A stretch of DNA of 64,000 nucleotides from contig MNCI01004661.1 of the NCBI GenBank assembly GCA_015680685.1, positions 1,461,441 through 1,525,440 of the forward strand, read 5' to 3'. The notes under the pieces were generated by a model. That model was not told the DNA's origin and searched no databases. It saw nothing but the letters and a program-made list of their open reading frames with translations. The translations under genes were made by a program, and so were the position numbers. The stretch's first letter is position 1. Each line of letters begins with the position of its first letter. Source of the stretch: Gnetum montanum (taxonomy: Eukaryota; Streptophyta; Gnetopsida; Gnetales; Gnetaceae). Positions 1-11,709 of this stretch are shown piece after piece.

Positions 1-221
1 GGTAAGGTATCAATTGCATTATATCTTATATATCCTTGCTAATTCATGATAGTGTTATGTGTGTAGATGGCGATCACATGAATAGTGGACTGGGATAGGA
101 GGAAGCACTCGGGATGGACTAGAGCTAGAGTGTTTATGAGAAGAACATGCTTAATCTTATGGCCAAGAATGAACAATGGTATGCATAATTTTGATAGTGA
201 CAGCAACACGTCTCCTTTTCT

Positions 222-257
<36 letters not shown>

Positions 258-473
258 CAAGCTATCAAATGAGGGTCTGGATTTCATCTATGTACAATGT
301 TCACCACAATGGTTATAAACACCAATGTTGTAATATGTTTGTCAATCCGTCCACTAGGCACTTTGAGTCTATCACTTCATGTCACCGTCAATTGTCACTT
401 AGTCAATAATCCCATACCTTTCCAATATTTTGTAAGGAACTCGAGGACGAGTTTTCATTTAGTCATGGGGGTA
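1..473 (+). mobile_element. 3' internal tail of a gypsy element cut by the window start
   Basis: This stretch ends in AGTCATGGGGGTA (461-473), a polypurine tract directly before an LTR. The preceding text (an 'AACTCGAGGACGAG' block at about 438-451) matches the block before the 3' LTR of elements A and C. I see no protein domain. It is the untranslated tail of an Athila-like element whose body lies to the left of the window. Short open frames here are low-complexity products of the CT run. Confidence 0.75.
222..257. repeat. CT/TCTC microsatellite
   Basis: A nearly pure CT dinucleotide run interrupted by TTTC, inside the 3' tail of the left element. It produces Ser/Leu-rich or Arg/Glu-rich spurious ORFs on both strands. 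Confidence 0.9.
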
Positions 474-1308
474 TGATGAGTCACGATATCAAGACCGCGA
501 TATCGGGTCCACGATATCGGAGCCTACCAAGTGATATCAAACACCCAATGTCCGAACCTATCTCATTGCCTATAAATAAGAGACCAGGGCACTTGGTTTG
601 GAGTTAGTTTTCTTAGTCCCTTACCCAAACTCTTGCAGTTTTTCCTTTCCAGAGTTAGAATCATTTCTGAGTGCCTATAGTAGGAGTCATAAAGTCAACA
701 GATCTTTATTCAAGCATTGTGTACCTGAGCACACCTTATGTCTGGAAATAAAGATGAACTTTGTAATAAACCTTACAACATTCAGAATAGCTTATTTATT
801 GCATTTAATGTTATTTACAGTTAGCTCATGCTTTCATTAGTTAATTGATGTTGTTTTTATAGAGTTATTAATATTCAACAAGTAAGCACACTCAATACGA
901 CTACTTTGAGCATACATGGAACACTTGGTAACCCAGTGACAACTAGCGTTTGGTAATCCTAGTAGTGTCACACTGGTTCAAGATGTGTCTAGAAAGGGGG
1001 AATGGATGCTGGTGTTAGGATTAGCTAGAGCATAGTTGATTAGATAAATTAAATGAGTTACTCACTTATTTCATTTCTCCACTTTAAGCACTAGGAACAT
1101 AAAACATAAAAAGCCATAAAAATCACATACCTCATGTTTACTTAACCATACAATCGTGCCATACAAGCAAGCTTGGGAAGACGATGATCGCATAACCCAT
1201 CCTTGCTCTGTGAAGGTGCATAAGCACTTAGTCCTTGGAGTTTGACCACATCACGCGTGAATGCTTGTATTCGTATGATTGGGTGTAGGGGTACCTTGCT
1301 GCTCACCA
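474..1308 (+). mobile_element. 3' LTR of the left gypsy element
   Basis: The LTR starts TGATGAGTCACG right after the polypurine tract and ends GCTCACCA, with TG...CA ends as in the other gypsy LTRs here. A TATA box (TATAAATAAG, 571-580) and AATAAAG (747-753) mark U3 and the polyadenylation region. The end resembles the LTR ends of A and C (GTATGATTGGGTGTAGGGGTACC). The first 50 bases carry CGATATC(G) motifs three times. No second copy of this LTR lies in the window, so it is a 3' LTR or solo-LTR remnant; no target duplication can be tested because the 5' end is missing. Confidence 0.75.
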
Positions 1309-1619
1309 ACTATAACAAATAATTTAGATAACTCTTCTAAGATTATTAAAATCAAAATTCAAAACTTTTCTAGCCCAATCTTTATTACTAAGAATAGCAA
1401 CACCTTCTTTATTAACTTCATGAACTATAGAAAATATAATGAAAGTTTTTAAAATGCATTTACCAACAAAGCTAATCTCATGAGTTGAAATCTTAATTTC
1501 TTGTAGAAAAAAAATCTAGAAATAAATGCCATTTTGAAAGATACTCATGTATATCATTGCATTCAACAAATATAAAATAAATTATAATACATATCATATA
1601 ATGGAGAACTTGTGTTACC
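1309..1619. other. No gene seen
   Basis: AT-rich sequence between two LTR-like segments. I see no coding frame, tandem repeat or RNA gene. Confidence 0.6.
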
Positions 1620-2662
1620 GCAGTGGGAAATAGACATAATATTTATAATTTTATATTTTATAATTTTTTATGGATTTAATGAATATAAGTAAAACAACAA
1701 ATAATAGTAATAAACATCCACACATCCCAATCCCTCATGGCAACAAGTGCAATGCTCATATTGCAATCCCTTATGGGACATGTACAACCCCATACATGAA
1801 AGTAATAAATCGTTCTTAGTCACAACCTCAATGGCCAAACAACATGTTTTATAGTTATCAACTCCTTGGATAAGTATGAATCATCACATATTGATGAAAT
1901 AGAAATTAAATAAACATTTTTTTGATTTTAATATTTAAGACATTGACAATGAAATAAGAGAAAACCATAATCTTTATTCACTATGCAAACACTAGACTCC
2001 ACATTATCTAAAGGATTTTGGGCTACATAAATAAGGTAGCACTCTGAAAAAGTCCAATCACACTTGTGAAAATGACAACTCAAAATACACACACAGATAA
2101 GGAAGGAAATTAACTAACCGAAGGGAGGAAGAGCTCTTCATAAAAATTAGATACCAAAAGCTAAATGAAATGCCTTTAAATGAATTCGTTTATGTGATAG
2201 CTCATCTTAGGCATTTATAGTTTTTCAGAACAATGGCAAAGATTTTCTAGCACCTAAGTGTTAATAGGGGTCCTTCAACATAGCCTAGGCCACTTGGAAT
2301 CACACTATGGGTGAAGAGGCCAAATGAAGTCCGAGAGAGTGTGAATCAATGTTCTTGCACTAACATAGTGTGATTAGCACATCCTTTTCCCATCACACTT
2401 CATCCACTAGTTCTAGATGAAAGCTAGAATGCTAAGGAACATGTCTATAGGATCTTAGGATGCTTGAAATAAGCCAAAAATATCCTATGGAATCCAAAAC
2501 ATGCAAAAAATCTAGAAGTGTGACCTAGAAGGCAAGGACTAAAACCTAGGAGGTAGAAACCTTTAACCATGCATGCCAGAACTATAAACACAAGGCATGA
2601 AATACTTCCTAAGTACAAGGCTTACTATAGACTTTACAAAAATTCCATTGAATCACTCATTA
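1620..2662 (-). mobile_element. Minus-strand LTR-like sequence
   Basis: Read on the minus strand, a tract CAGTCATGAGGGAA is followed at 2662 by TAATGAGTGATT. This is the same arrangement as polypurine tract plus LTR start in A, C and the left element. Further along the minus strand are a TATA-like CTATAAATGC (2220-2211) and an AATAAA (about 1979-1974), in the usual LTR order. The far end is not clear, and the terminal 'GGGCGTAGGGGTACC' block is not recognisable, so the low-coordinate edge is a guess. Confidence 0.45.
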
Positions 2663-5600
2663 TTCCCTCATGACTGAGGAAAGCTAGTCTCATAGCTTTA
2701 ACACTTAAGACATAAGACTAGGGCCAAACACATGACATGATCAATGCAGAGGAATATAACTATACAAAATTATAGACCATAACTTTATTACAACATGAGC
2801 CACCTTACAAAGAAGTATTAGGGGGTGGTGCCTAAGAGTAAATGCCTCCTAATGTGCCTTCTTGGTAAGAAAAGAATCTAGAATAGCTTGTTGCATATAT
2901 GTGGAATCTCTATAATTGCATCTCAAGGTTTTTCACCCTAGCTTAGAATTGTTAGTTTTGTTCATGCATCAATTATTACTCTTGGAGAAGCATTTATCTC
3001 CATTCCACAGCATTCGCTTGGAACTTCTCATGATTCATGTTTACATGCAAGAGCTCATCTTGTGCAATGCTCAACTTGACTATCACTTAATGTAGTTTCT
3101 CTTCTAGCTTAGTATGTGGTCGACCTATAAAATTTTAGATCACATATAAATACATTTTTCACTTTTCTTGCATGACTTCTTCTACCTTATTTTGTCTTCT
3201 CTCAAGAACATGTGCATGTTTTTCAATAGGTCCATCTTTTCCTACAAAGTTGGTTGACTTGCAGCCATTTGTCAAATTTTTGCATGTAAGATGTTGAATT
3301 TCTTCTTCACCTTACACCTCTCTCCCATTATTCATTCATTCAGAAAAGCTAAAATTTTATGCAATTTACATATCTTGACATCCCAGGTTACTTGCTTGAT
3401 CAAATGGATCTTTCTAAGATTATTAATTTTCTTGATAATCTTTTCTACCAGGTCCTACTATAAGTTTTAGCACTCCTTTTCCATGCAAAGGCACTTGTCC
3501 CAAAATTGGATCATGATTTGACTTTCATCTTCTAACCTATGTACCTACTAAGAAAGAGAGATATCTATTTCTCTTTCTCTTGACTCATTTTCTCTCATTC
3601 TTAGGACTAATTCTTGAACATTTGGATTGACCTCTCCAAACCATCTTTCATAAATAAGGCATCTTCATCTACCTAATACGCCTTGAATAATTATGATTAT
3701 AGGTATTCAATTCGTACCTTGAAAGGAACTGTGAAAGGTGCTAGTACCAATGATATGATGATTTCTAGTTATTATTACAACTGTCATACCTCCTCCTTGC
3801 TTCTATGAAACTCCCTCAAGTAGAAGATTCTATAAACTTCAAAATTTTTTCCCTTGACAAGTTCTATCTTCACTATACTGTCAAAGTTCCTCAACAATAG
3901 TTTGGCACCTAAAACAACTCTCTACTCTTCTTCATCCTAACAACTAGTCCCAAGTTGATCAATGGATGCCATAAGAACTTCTGTTGCATGTTGGACATTG
4001 TGCATGATGCACCTTGATTTTTGAAAAGAGGAAACACTTCTTAAAGGAAAATGCATATGAGACTAAATAAGGATATCCTGATGGACCATAGGTGGATCAT
4101 CCAACAAGGAAGGAGGAAAGGCAAAGAGATATTTCCTTATAGCTTCACCATCCATGATGGCTACCATCATGTCTAGAAAGTTGCTACTAAGATCCTATGA
4201 TCACCTAATATGAATTGTGACAATTTGTCCCTCATCTCTAATGTGCATAATGGGTCAAAAACCACCACCAAGAAGAAATTCATAGCTTTACCTAATGCTG
4301 AAACTAGGTGGTCGAGAGATGAATTCATTAGGTTGTCATAGCTACATATGTTGTAAAGCTTAAGTTACAGATGGTGGTCTCATTTGGTGTGTGCAAAGCT
4401 AGTCTAAAGATTGAATGCATGATGCCTCACTGGATGGCATCTCATCCTCTTAATTAGGTATTTTCACAACAACATCTAGACATCATCTTGGGGCCATCAC
4501 CATAACATTCTCCCAATCTACAATTCCCGCAAATATCGAATTCTTTCTTACATGATTGAGTATGACCCCCAACTTACAACGTTTTCATATTAACATTGGA
4601 AAGACATACATCTCTCTCTTGTCTTAGGCCACATCTTTAATTTTCTAAATCAAGGCCTTATAGAGAAAGTAAGTAATATTGATGGAACATTTTCACCTCA
4701 TCATCGTCACAACTATAGCCCCCTGAGCAAAGATACCCGATGGTCCATTATTGGGTAAGAATTAATGCTTGATGATTTTGTACATGGTTTTTTAGACCAC
4801 AAAAAGTTTGAACATCTTTACATTCACCTTATTCATGTCAAACACCTTAAGAAGAATCTTGATTCTGAGCTTGGGCTTAGTCTTCTAGGTCCATTTCCAC
4901 CCATTATTTTCTAGTTCATTGGAAAATCTTGTAACTCTAGTGATTGTCCATGTTGAAATGGACACAGAAATTCCATCAACAAAGAACATGGTATTGTCCA
5001 TTGTAAGGTTGAGATAGAACTCTTCTAACTCATACTGGTACTAAACAAAGGATTGGATGATATGGTCATAGAAACTTGTTCACTATAGCAACTTCTTAAT
5101 CTCAAGTGGAGCAAGCTAAAGAAATTGATGATAATATTTTTCCTCTTGGATTGGTCACTACTAGATATTTTGCATCCACACCTTCCCAAATTTCATCAAT
5201 TTCTAAATCATCATTTGCTAGATCCTCTAGCACTTTTTTGGTTAACTGTGGTTAAGCATGTGCTTGATCCAAAGTAATTATCTACCTCCCAATTTGCTTC
5301 TATGTGGAGGTCTTTCAAGGACAAGCTCAGGATCAAGTGATCTAAATTCTTCTTCCTCCTCCTCCTCAAGTATCAGTGGTTCATGCATAGGTCCATAGAT
5401 AGAGGACTGAGATCTTTTTACCTCTTCCCTTCATGGTCTACCATGCTTTAACCATAACTACCCTATACATGATGAGTTTTGAAAGATGCTAAAAATCAAT
5501 TAAGTTTCCTATGCATTCTACTATCATTATAAACAATGCACATTGAAATAATGATAAACATAATCCTCAAGAGCACTTGAGAAAGATCATCATAATTATG

Positions 5601-5699
5601 AAATCATGACATGCATGGGTAAGTAAAAACTAAGGTAGAAATACTTGAATAACTACCAAGTTAATTAAATACATACTTGAATTGATGTCTCTCCCCCCC
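2663..5699 (-). pseudogene. Minus-strand remnant of the post-pol ORF (ORF3-like) of a gypsy element
   Basis: The minus-strand translation from about 5070 to 4550 is coherent between scattered stops. It has an acidic run upstream (LEEEEEEEFRSLDPEL near 5370), then EEFYLNLTMDNTMFFVDG and later YVFPMLI.KRCKLGVIL. These match the pattern of the plant 'putative plant transposon protein' domain (an FYxNL start, a VxG strand, and a late FPxLIxxLCxxxGV motif), also present in ORF3 of A and C. Toward 3350-2900 the frame becomes Lys/Glu-rich and helical, as expected for a coiled-coil tail, but is heavily broken. The segment ends at the polypurine tract and LTR at 2662. Family assignment is from recall. 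Confidence 0.4.
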
Positions 5700-5700
5700 N
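5700..5700. other. Unresolved base after a C run
   Basis: A single N follows CTCCCCCCC. On the minus strand it adjoins a GGGGGGGAGAGAC tract similar to the internal purine tracts of A and C. It may mark a homopolymer problem or an artificial join. Confidence 0.9.
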
Positions 5701-6449
5701 AAACCACACCAAGAATACTATGGAAAAGAAAAATAAAGAAGAGAATGCATAAAAAAAATACTAAATCCAACCTTAGTGGTAAAAATCTAGTAGATTTTTT
5801 CTCGTTTGTGGCTTAGGAGGTAAGGGAGGAATAAAACTTGAAAAAAAATTAAGTGTGGAACGGCTTGGAGGGGACCCCTCCTTAAATACTAGCTCATTGA
5901 CATAAGGGAACCTTTCACTGATGTAAGATACCTTAACATACCTTCCAAACTTGGAAAATTTTAAAATTTTCTCCTTCTCTACTTTCAATTCACTTCCAAT
6001 AGCGTCTAGATCATAAGTAATGTTTAAAACATCATTGAACTGTCAAGGATCAACTGAATGAAGCTTGAGAAGAGCTAGACAATAAAAACATTATAAGCTT
6101 ACCTTAGGTGATATCCAGAATCATGGAAATTAAGTAGTATGGTTAGTTCATGCATTTCCATGAACCAAAAGCTAGGAAAGAGGGGTTAGAAAAATGGAAA
6201 AATAATTACAACACCAAGATAATCAACTATAGGCACAAGTGGGGTAAACTGAAAAGGGTTTTTCATGATCAAATCTTAAAGCTCGAAGAGTTGACAATCA
6301 CACAAGTGCAAGACCAATCAAGTGCTTCCATGCAACGATCATCATCGCTAGGAGATAAGTTTAAGCTCACTCACTTACAATGTCAAGCCACCAAGTACCT
6401 AGAATCACTTGCTAGGAGGGGGCCAAGAAATGAACTGGAGTAGTAAGTT
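5701..6449. other. Unrecognised intergenic sequence with two short ORFs
   Basis: A 71-residue minus-strand frame (5988-5773, basic N-terminus, Pro-rich end) and a 97-residue plus-strand frame (6150-6443, Lys-rich) are present. I recognise neither, and neither has splice context or a conserved motif I can name. They may be pieces of a decayed element between the two ORF3 remnants, or chance frames. Confidence 0.3.
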
Positions 6450-7640
6450 AACCCATTTGAAGGACCTTCCTGGCATGGGAGTAAAAGACCAAGAGGTCGT
6501 GAAAGAGGCTAAGTGGGGGAAAAAACTCCACAAGATGAGCATGTAGAGCAAGAGACCCAATCGTTTAGCATTCACTAGTAAACTCCTACTATTAAGCATT
6601 CCACATAAGGGAAGGTAGAAGTTCCACCATCACCCAAACAAGGGCAATGCCTCACATTATTACCTAAATGCCTCCAAGCAATTTAAGAAAAATCCATCAT
6701 GTCTATGGTTATCGTGGAGTTCAACTTTGGTCCTTTCATGGAATTTGCCCCAAAAGTTATGAAGATGCAACTCCAAGCATCTCCCTTATGGCCTACTTTG
6801 TCTAATAGCAAAGAATGGTATCTAGGAGAAACATATCAGTTTTGGCATACTCTATGGAGGTAATCACCAAAGCCCATAATATTCCAAAACAAATAAGCTA
6901 ATGTTATCATTAAAATTGAAGGAGTCTCTATGCCATACTCTATGGAGGTAATCACCAAAGCCCATAATATTCCAAATGAAGGAGCTAATGTGGCACAAAT
7001 TTCTACCAAATCAAACACTAATTCCAAGAAGCTATGGTTGTAAAGGGCATATTGTAAAGATGATAAAGACTACAATGAGCTCTTGGTAGAAGAAAAAATA
7101 TATTTCAAAATTGGAACCTATCACTTGTTTCCAACCAAAAGGCTCAATAAGATATCTACATATGTGATAGAAGGAAGTGAAATTTTGATAGATAAATTCA
7201 ATGCCAACATCACCCATATATTCTTCCTCGAGATCCAAAGTCAGTTTGAAGAGAAGGTAGGGAAACTAACACTTCCATTCCCTTGCCTCATCAAGAAGTT
7301 GTGTCAACAAGTCAGAATCCTAGTATATACCAATAATGTCCCATGGAAGGCCCAAAATGATTCCTAAGCAGAAATGTTCAAGTTGGTGTCACCAAAGGAA
7401 GATTAGCTCAAGACGCTAGTAGACATAGAGGGAGCTGCAAAATCCACTCCTACTGGTAATATTCCTACTACCAGTTAGCAGCAACAAACAGGACCTAACA
7501 GCTAGCCACAAGCTGAGCAACAATGGTAATAGCAATAGCAATAACAAGAAGTACCACCCACTACCGTAGGACTATACATCGTCCATGAGCCACCTACAAA
7601 AAATTGTAGAGACAATAAGTTGGGGAACAAGGGAGGGGGC
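6450..7640 (+). pseudogene. Plus-strand ORF3 remnant (globular domain)
   Basis: Translation gives EFNFGPFMEFAPKVMKMQL then SPLWPTL and EWYLGETYQFW. This aligns with ELNFGPFLENVPEEVRLQL, LMWPIIT and KWYLRETYLFW in element C ORF3. Further on, TYHLFPTKRLNKIST and LPFPCLIKKLC match YHLNPTVRPSKIT and LPFPYLIRKLC of C. A Gln/Pro-rich linker follows (about 7450-7560), as in A and C. Frames shift and stops occur, and the central part carries a local duplication (6844-6975). No LTR borders this copy and the coiled-coil half is missing, so it is a fragment of a third or fourth element of this type. Confidence 0.65.
6844..6975 (+). repeat. 44-bp direct duplication, 88-bp period
   Basis: The block beginning GGCATACTCTATGGAGG and ending CATAATATTCCAAA occurs at 6844-6887 and again at 6932-6975. 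It duplicates the coding sequence EVITKAHNIPN inside the ORF3 remnant. Confidence 0.85.
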
Positions 7641-7829
7641 CAATCAATATAAAGTACATGAAAGCTCCATAATGTAACCTAAACTAGAATCACTTTGTAT
7701 AAATGATTTCATCATTACAAATCTTAAGACTATTAATAGTTTTTTGTCAAATCATTTTTCTTTTATTTTTTCTTTTGAAGATTTTAGTAAGTAATCCTTC
7801 TAGGCCTCTAGTATGCATATTCTTCATCT

Positions 7830-10450
7830 TATTATAGAAGTGCATCGAAGTATTCTTGAAGAAAAAATTATAGTGGAGTAAATCAAAGTAGCATCCTTTA
7901 GTTTAGCAAATGGTAAAGCTCCAGGTTTTGATGGTTTTCCTATTGAATTTTTAAATAAGCATTAGGATATCATTAGAAATTATCTCTTTCATATTTTTCA
8001 AGAAGCCATTAAAAAAGTTTCTCTTAATAAAAATATTAATAAAGGTATGATTCATCTTCTTCTTAAGAATGGAAATCTTCAACATGTTAGTAATTAAAGA
8101 TTTATTACTCTTCTTAACAATACTTCTAAACTTTTAGCTAAATTCATGACATTCCAAATTCAAAAGCTTATTGAAGATGTCATCAAACATGAGTAGAACA
8201 ATTTTGTTAAATTTAGACATATCTTAAATACTGTTATTGTAGCTTGAGAGGAAATGCAGTGGGCTTTTGATACTAACTAAGAAATTGCTTTTATTAAGTT
8301 ACATTATGTTAGAACTTATGACAAGATTGAATGGGATTTCATTGTCTAATGTCTCTATAAACTAGGATTTGGTCATTCTTTTATCCAACTTGTCCATATC
8401 TTGTTCATTGATGTTAATGCTCAAGTTGCAACTAATTTTGGATTAAGTTCCTTTTTTTCTCTTCAATGGTTAGTTCTTCAAGGTTGTCCTCGAGCTCCCT
8501 ATCTTTTTATTATTATTGCATATTTTCTTTCACGTAATTTGCATTATGATCTACAAAGGAATTTCATTAAGGAAATTTCAATTGATGATCAAGGTATGCA
8601 ATTACTTAACATGCACTTTGTACATGATTTTTTTTTTTATGATCAGTTATTCTCTACAACATAACAATACTCTTTTAGCTACAGCAAATGATTACTACAT
8701 GTTATCTAGCTCTTGGATCAATTGGCAAAAATATGTTGTTTATTATAATGGCAATATTAATGAGTGAGCTACACTCAAGCATTGGAAAAATTGGAAAAAA
8801 AAATGTTGTCTTCAAAATTTTAGGAATACCTTTTTCTTTTGAGCCCAATATTACTATTTTGTGGATTTATGTGATTGATAAAATTAAAAAAGAAACTTGA
8901 TAAATGGAAATTAATAAAGCTCACAATTGCTTACAAAGTTTAGTTATTAAGCAAATTCTTCAATCAACTCATGCTTATTACTCCAGTTGTTGGGCTCCTT
9001 CTAAAACTTCTTATAAGAGAATTAATCGTATTATCCATTGGTTTCTTTGGTCTGCTAAGTAGCATAAAAAAGGTTTTTCAAGAGTTGCTTGGGATATTTG
9101 CACTAGTAGCAATAAAGATAAAGGACTTGGCCTCATTAATTATTACAACTAGAGTATTTCTCTTGTAGCAAAATGAATTGCAAAGTGCATTAATGGAGTT
9201 TATGTTTAGATGCTCGTTTAAAGAAACAAACTTATGCAAGAAGAACCTAAGAATGATAACAGTTGGTCTTTTAAAAACTTTCTTCACTGTCTTCTTTTTC
9301 CTCAAGTCATTTCTATTTTTGGTTCTCTAATTCTCAACCAAATTTGAAAGACATGATGCAAGCTTACTAAATATAGGAATTACAATCATATTACAGTTTT
9401 AGAAGATATGCTTAAGTAAATTTTCCCATGGTGGCTTCCTTTCAATTAAGGAGATTAGGCTATTAATGCATCTAGATTATGTACCACCTAGAGTAGAGTT
9501 GGTATCACTACAGTTTCTTGTCTATGTATGCATAATAGATGGATTACTTGGAATAAAGCGTCTATCCTCCATGGTTTGAATAGAAAGAGAAAAATTAATT
9601 TTGAAAAATTAATTTCTAGTCTTAAGATTTTATTTAAAGTTGACAACAATTTGCATTAGGCTTTTCTAAATATTTTTTGGAAGGATGGTAGACATGTTTT
9701 TCCTTTTAATTTGAAAGTTATTTATAAGATTATTACAAAAATTAATTTTTATTCATAATAAATTCAATAAGGCCTAGTAGATGCAATTATCATTGCACTT
9801 TTAGATGAGGAGAATAAAATATATTTGGAAAGCACCTTAAATTCATATTTTTATGGTATCTTATTCATCAATGTCTTCCTATTAACACTTGTTTTAAACA
9901 TATGGCAGATTTTTCTCCTCAATATCCTCTTTGTAGACATAAAGGTTCATTTTCTCATAATTTTTTTCAGTGTCTTGTTGCTTAGCATGTTTGGAAATGG
10001 ACATCTAGAATTTGTAACAACTTTCAACTAAGCATCAATGAAGTAGTTCTTGGTGAGTAGCCTACTTTGTCTACTTCATTTCTTTGCATTACCTTCAACT
10101 GCTTATTCTTTACTTTATTTGGAAGCTTCAATGTGCAGTTATTTTTTAGGAATATGAACATAACTATGACCTCTCTTCAAGTGTCAAATACCATATTCTT
10201 AAAGATGTTGCTTTTAAGCTACAACTTCAAGCAAAAAAGCTCTCTATGAAAGCTAAACAATTAATTTGTTTTCTATGGTATTAAGTTCTTTTTGTTTTAG
10301 AGGCTCAAGGATGGAAAGCTTTCACCTTCTATTTCCATTTGATCATTATCTCTAATTAATGTATTCTTTTTTCTTTACATAGAGGTTTATCCTTCTCTTT
10401 ATAATAAATCCTTAAGTGAGAAGTGAAAACCCATGAGGACACTTGTGAAT
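7830..10450 (+). pseudogene. LINE (non-LTR retrotransposon) ORF2 remnant, RT to C-terminal zinc region
   Basis: Reverse transcriptase hallmarks appear in order: GKAPGFDGFPIEF (about 7912-7950), an LLKNGNLQHVSN.RFITLLN block, YDKIEWDF, LQGCPRAPYLFI (about 8477-8515) and a catalytic-position motif FVHD (8617-8628) where the family has F(A/V)DD. Further on is a decayed CRHKGSFSH...C...VW segment (about 9925-10000, a different frame from the longest open one), resembling the zf-RVT region of plant LINEs. Stops and frameshifts throughout mean it is dead. The 5' part (endonuclease) is absent, as usual for 5'-truncated LINEs. The last 200 bp are presumed 3' UTR; no clear poly(A) tail was seen before element A. 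Confidence 0.75.
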
Positions 10451-10633
10451 AAGGACAAGGCTTGATCCTTTTCCTACTCTAGAGGAAAGGTTTTTTAGGA
10501 TTAGTTATGAGGATGAAAACCTAAAAATGCATCTCTAAAACGATTAGGTATTTTCTTTAGACTCTCTCTTCAATGATCTAATGTACTCTAATTTTTTAAA
10601 ATATTATTATTTATTTTTTGGGATTTGACACCC

Positions 10634-11579
10634 TAATGAGCATCAATGTGTTGCATCGATAGGCCCCTGTTGACGTGGCTTTGTCGACAGGCCCTAATTG
10701 ATGGGGCCCCATTTATGTGGTGTTGCCCCGTTGATGGGGCGGTGTCACTGTAGTGTCTGCTACATTGATGGGGCCCTGTTGATGTAGTCCTATAGAAAAA
10801 AACTATAAATACAAGCTCCCAGCCATGTTTATGGACATTGAATTCATAGTAGTAGCAAAGTTCTTACAATTTGTTCATTTGAAAGTTAGAATATTTTCTT
10901 GAGTGCTCGTAGAAGGAGTCATTGAGTGTATGGATCTTTATTCAAGCACTATTGTACTTCAACCACACCAGTGTGTACGACAATAAAGACAAGCTTCTTG
11001 ATAAACCTTGCAACATTCTAAATAGTTTAAATGCTTTATTTATGCATTCATTTTTTTTATTAAATATTTCATCAATTAAGCTAAATTAGACTTTAATCAA
11101 TTAAGCTAAATATATTAAGTACATAAGTACAACTGCTTCGAGTGTAAACACATATTTGCTTGGTAATCCCAGCAGCATTATTGCTTAGTGCACTTGGTAG
11201 CGTAGTGCTTGGTAACCTAGTAATGGATATGTGGGTTCAAGATGTGTATGGAAAGTGGGACCAAATCCTTATGCTAGGACTAGTTAGAGATTAGTTAGTT
11301 AATTAATCAAATTAGTCATTAAATTACTTTATCTCTATCTTCAAGCACCAAAGAACCTAAAACATAAAATGATAAAAATCATATGCCTTAGTTACACTTA
11401 ACCATACATTTGATCTTCATAGGTGTAGTTGGAAAGACAACGAACAACCTTAGGGCAAGGTTCACTTCCTAGAAGACTAGTATACTAAAAACTATAGAGT
11501 GCATAGAATTCAATCGGATCGTGTGTGAACAATTTGTGATTCATATGGTTGGGCATAGGGGTACCATCAACCACTCATA
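10634..11579 (+). mobile_element. Element A 5' LTR
   Basis: Matches 32337-33152 over most of its length. It starts TAATGAGCATCAATGTG (TGATGAGCG in the 3' copy) and ends near CACTCATA. U3 contains repeated GC-rich motifs of the type TTGATGGGGCC / GGCCCCRTTGACG, then CTATAAATAC (about 10803-10812) and CAATAAAGAC (about 10981). It ends with the block GGGCATAGGGGTACC shared with the other LTRs. Confidence 0.85.
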
Positions 11580-11581
11580 AT

Positions 11582-11599
11582 TGGCACAATTGCTAGGCA
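11582..11599 (+). other. Primer binding site of element A (degenerate tRNA-Asp type)
   Basis: TGGCACAATTGCTAGGCA lies 2 bp after the LTR. It is a decayed form of TGGCGCCGTTGCCGGGGA, the complement of the plant tRNA-Asp 3' end used by Athila elements. Element C has a better copy. Confidence 0.7.
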
Positions 11600-11709
11600 C
11601 TATCTAGGTTTAGTGGATATTATTAATATCATTGGATGAACCTCAAGGTCGATATCATTCCCAAATAATATAACTACAAAAGCACTGTGATACTTTACTT
11701 GTTTACAAA

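Noticed and set aside
5773-5988. The 71-residue minus-strand ORF as a host gene exon
   Set aside because: No recognisable domain and no convincing splice sites linking it to other coding sequence.
10629-10633. CACCC as target duplication of element A
   Set aside because: The 3' LTR of A is truncated, so there is no right-hand copy to compare; the CCCC run at 33153 makes chance matches likely.
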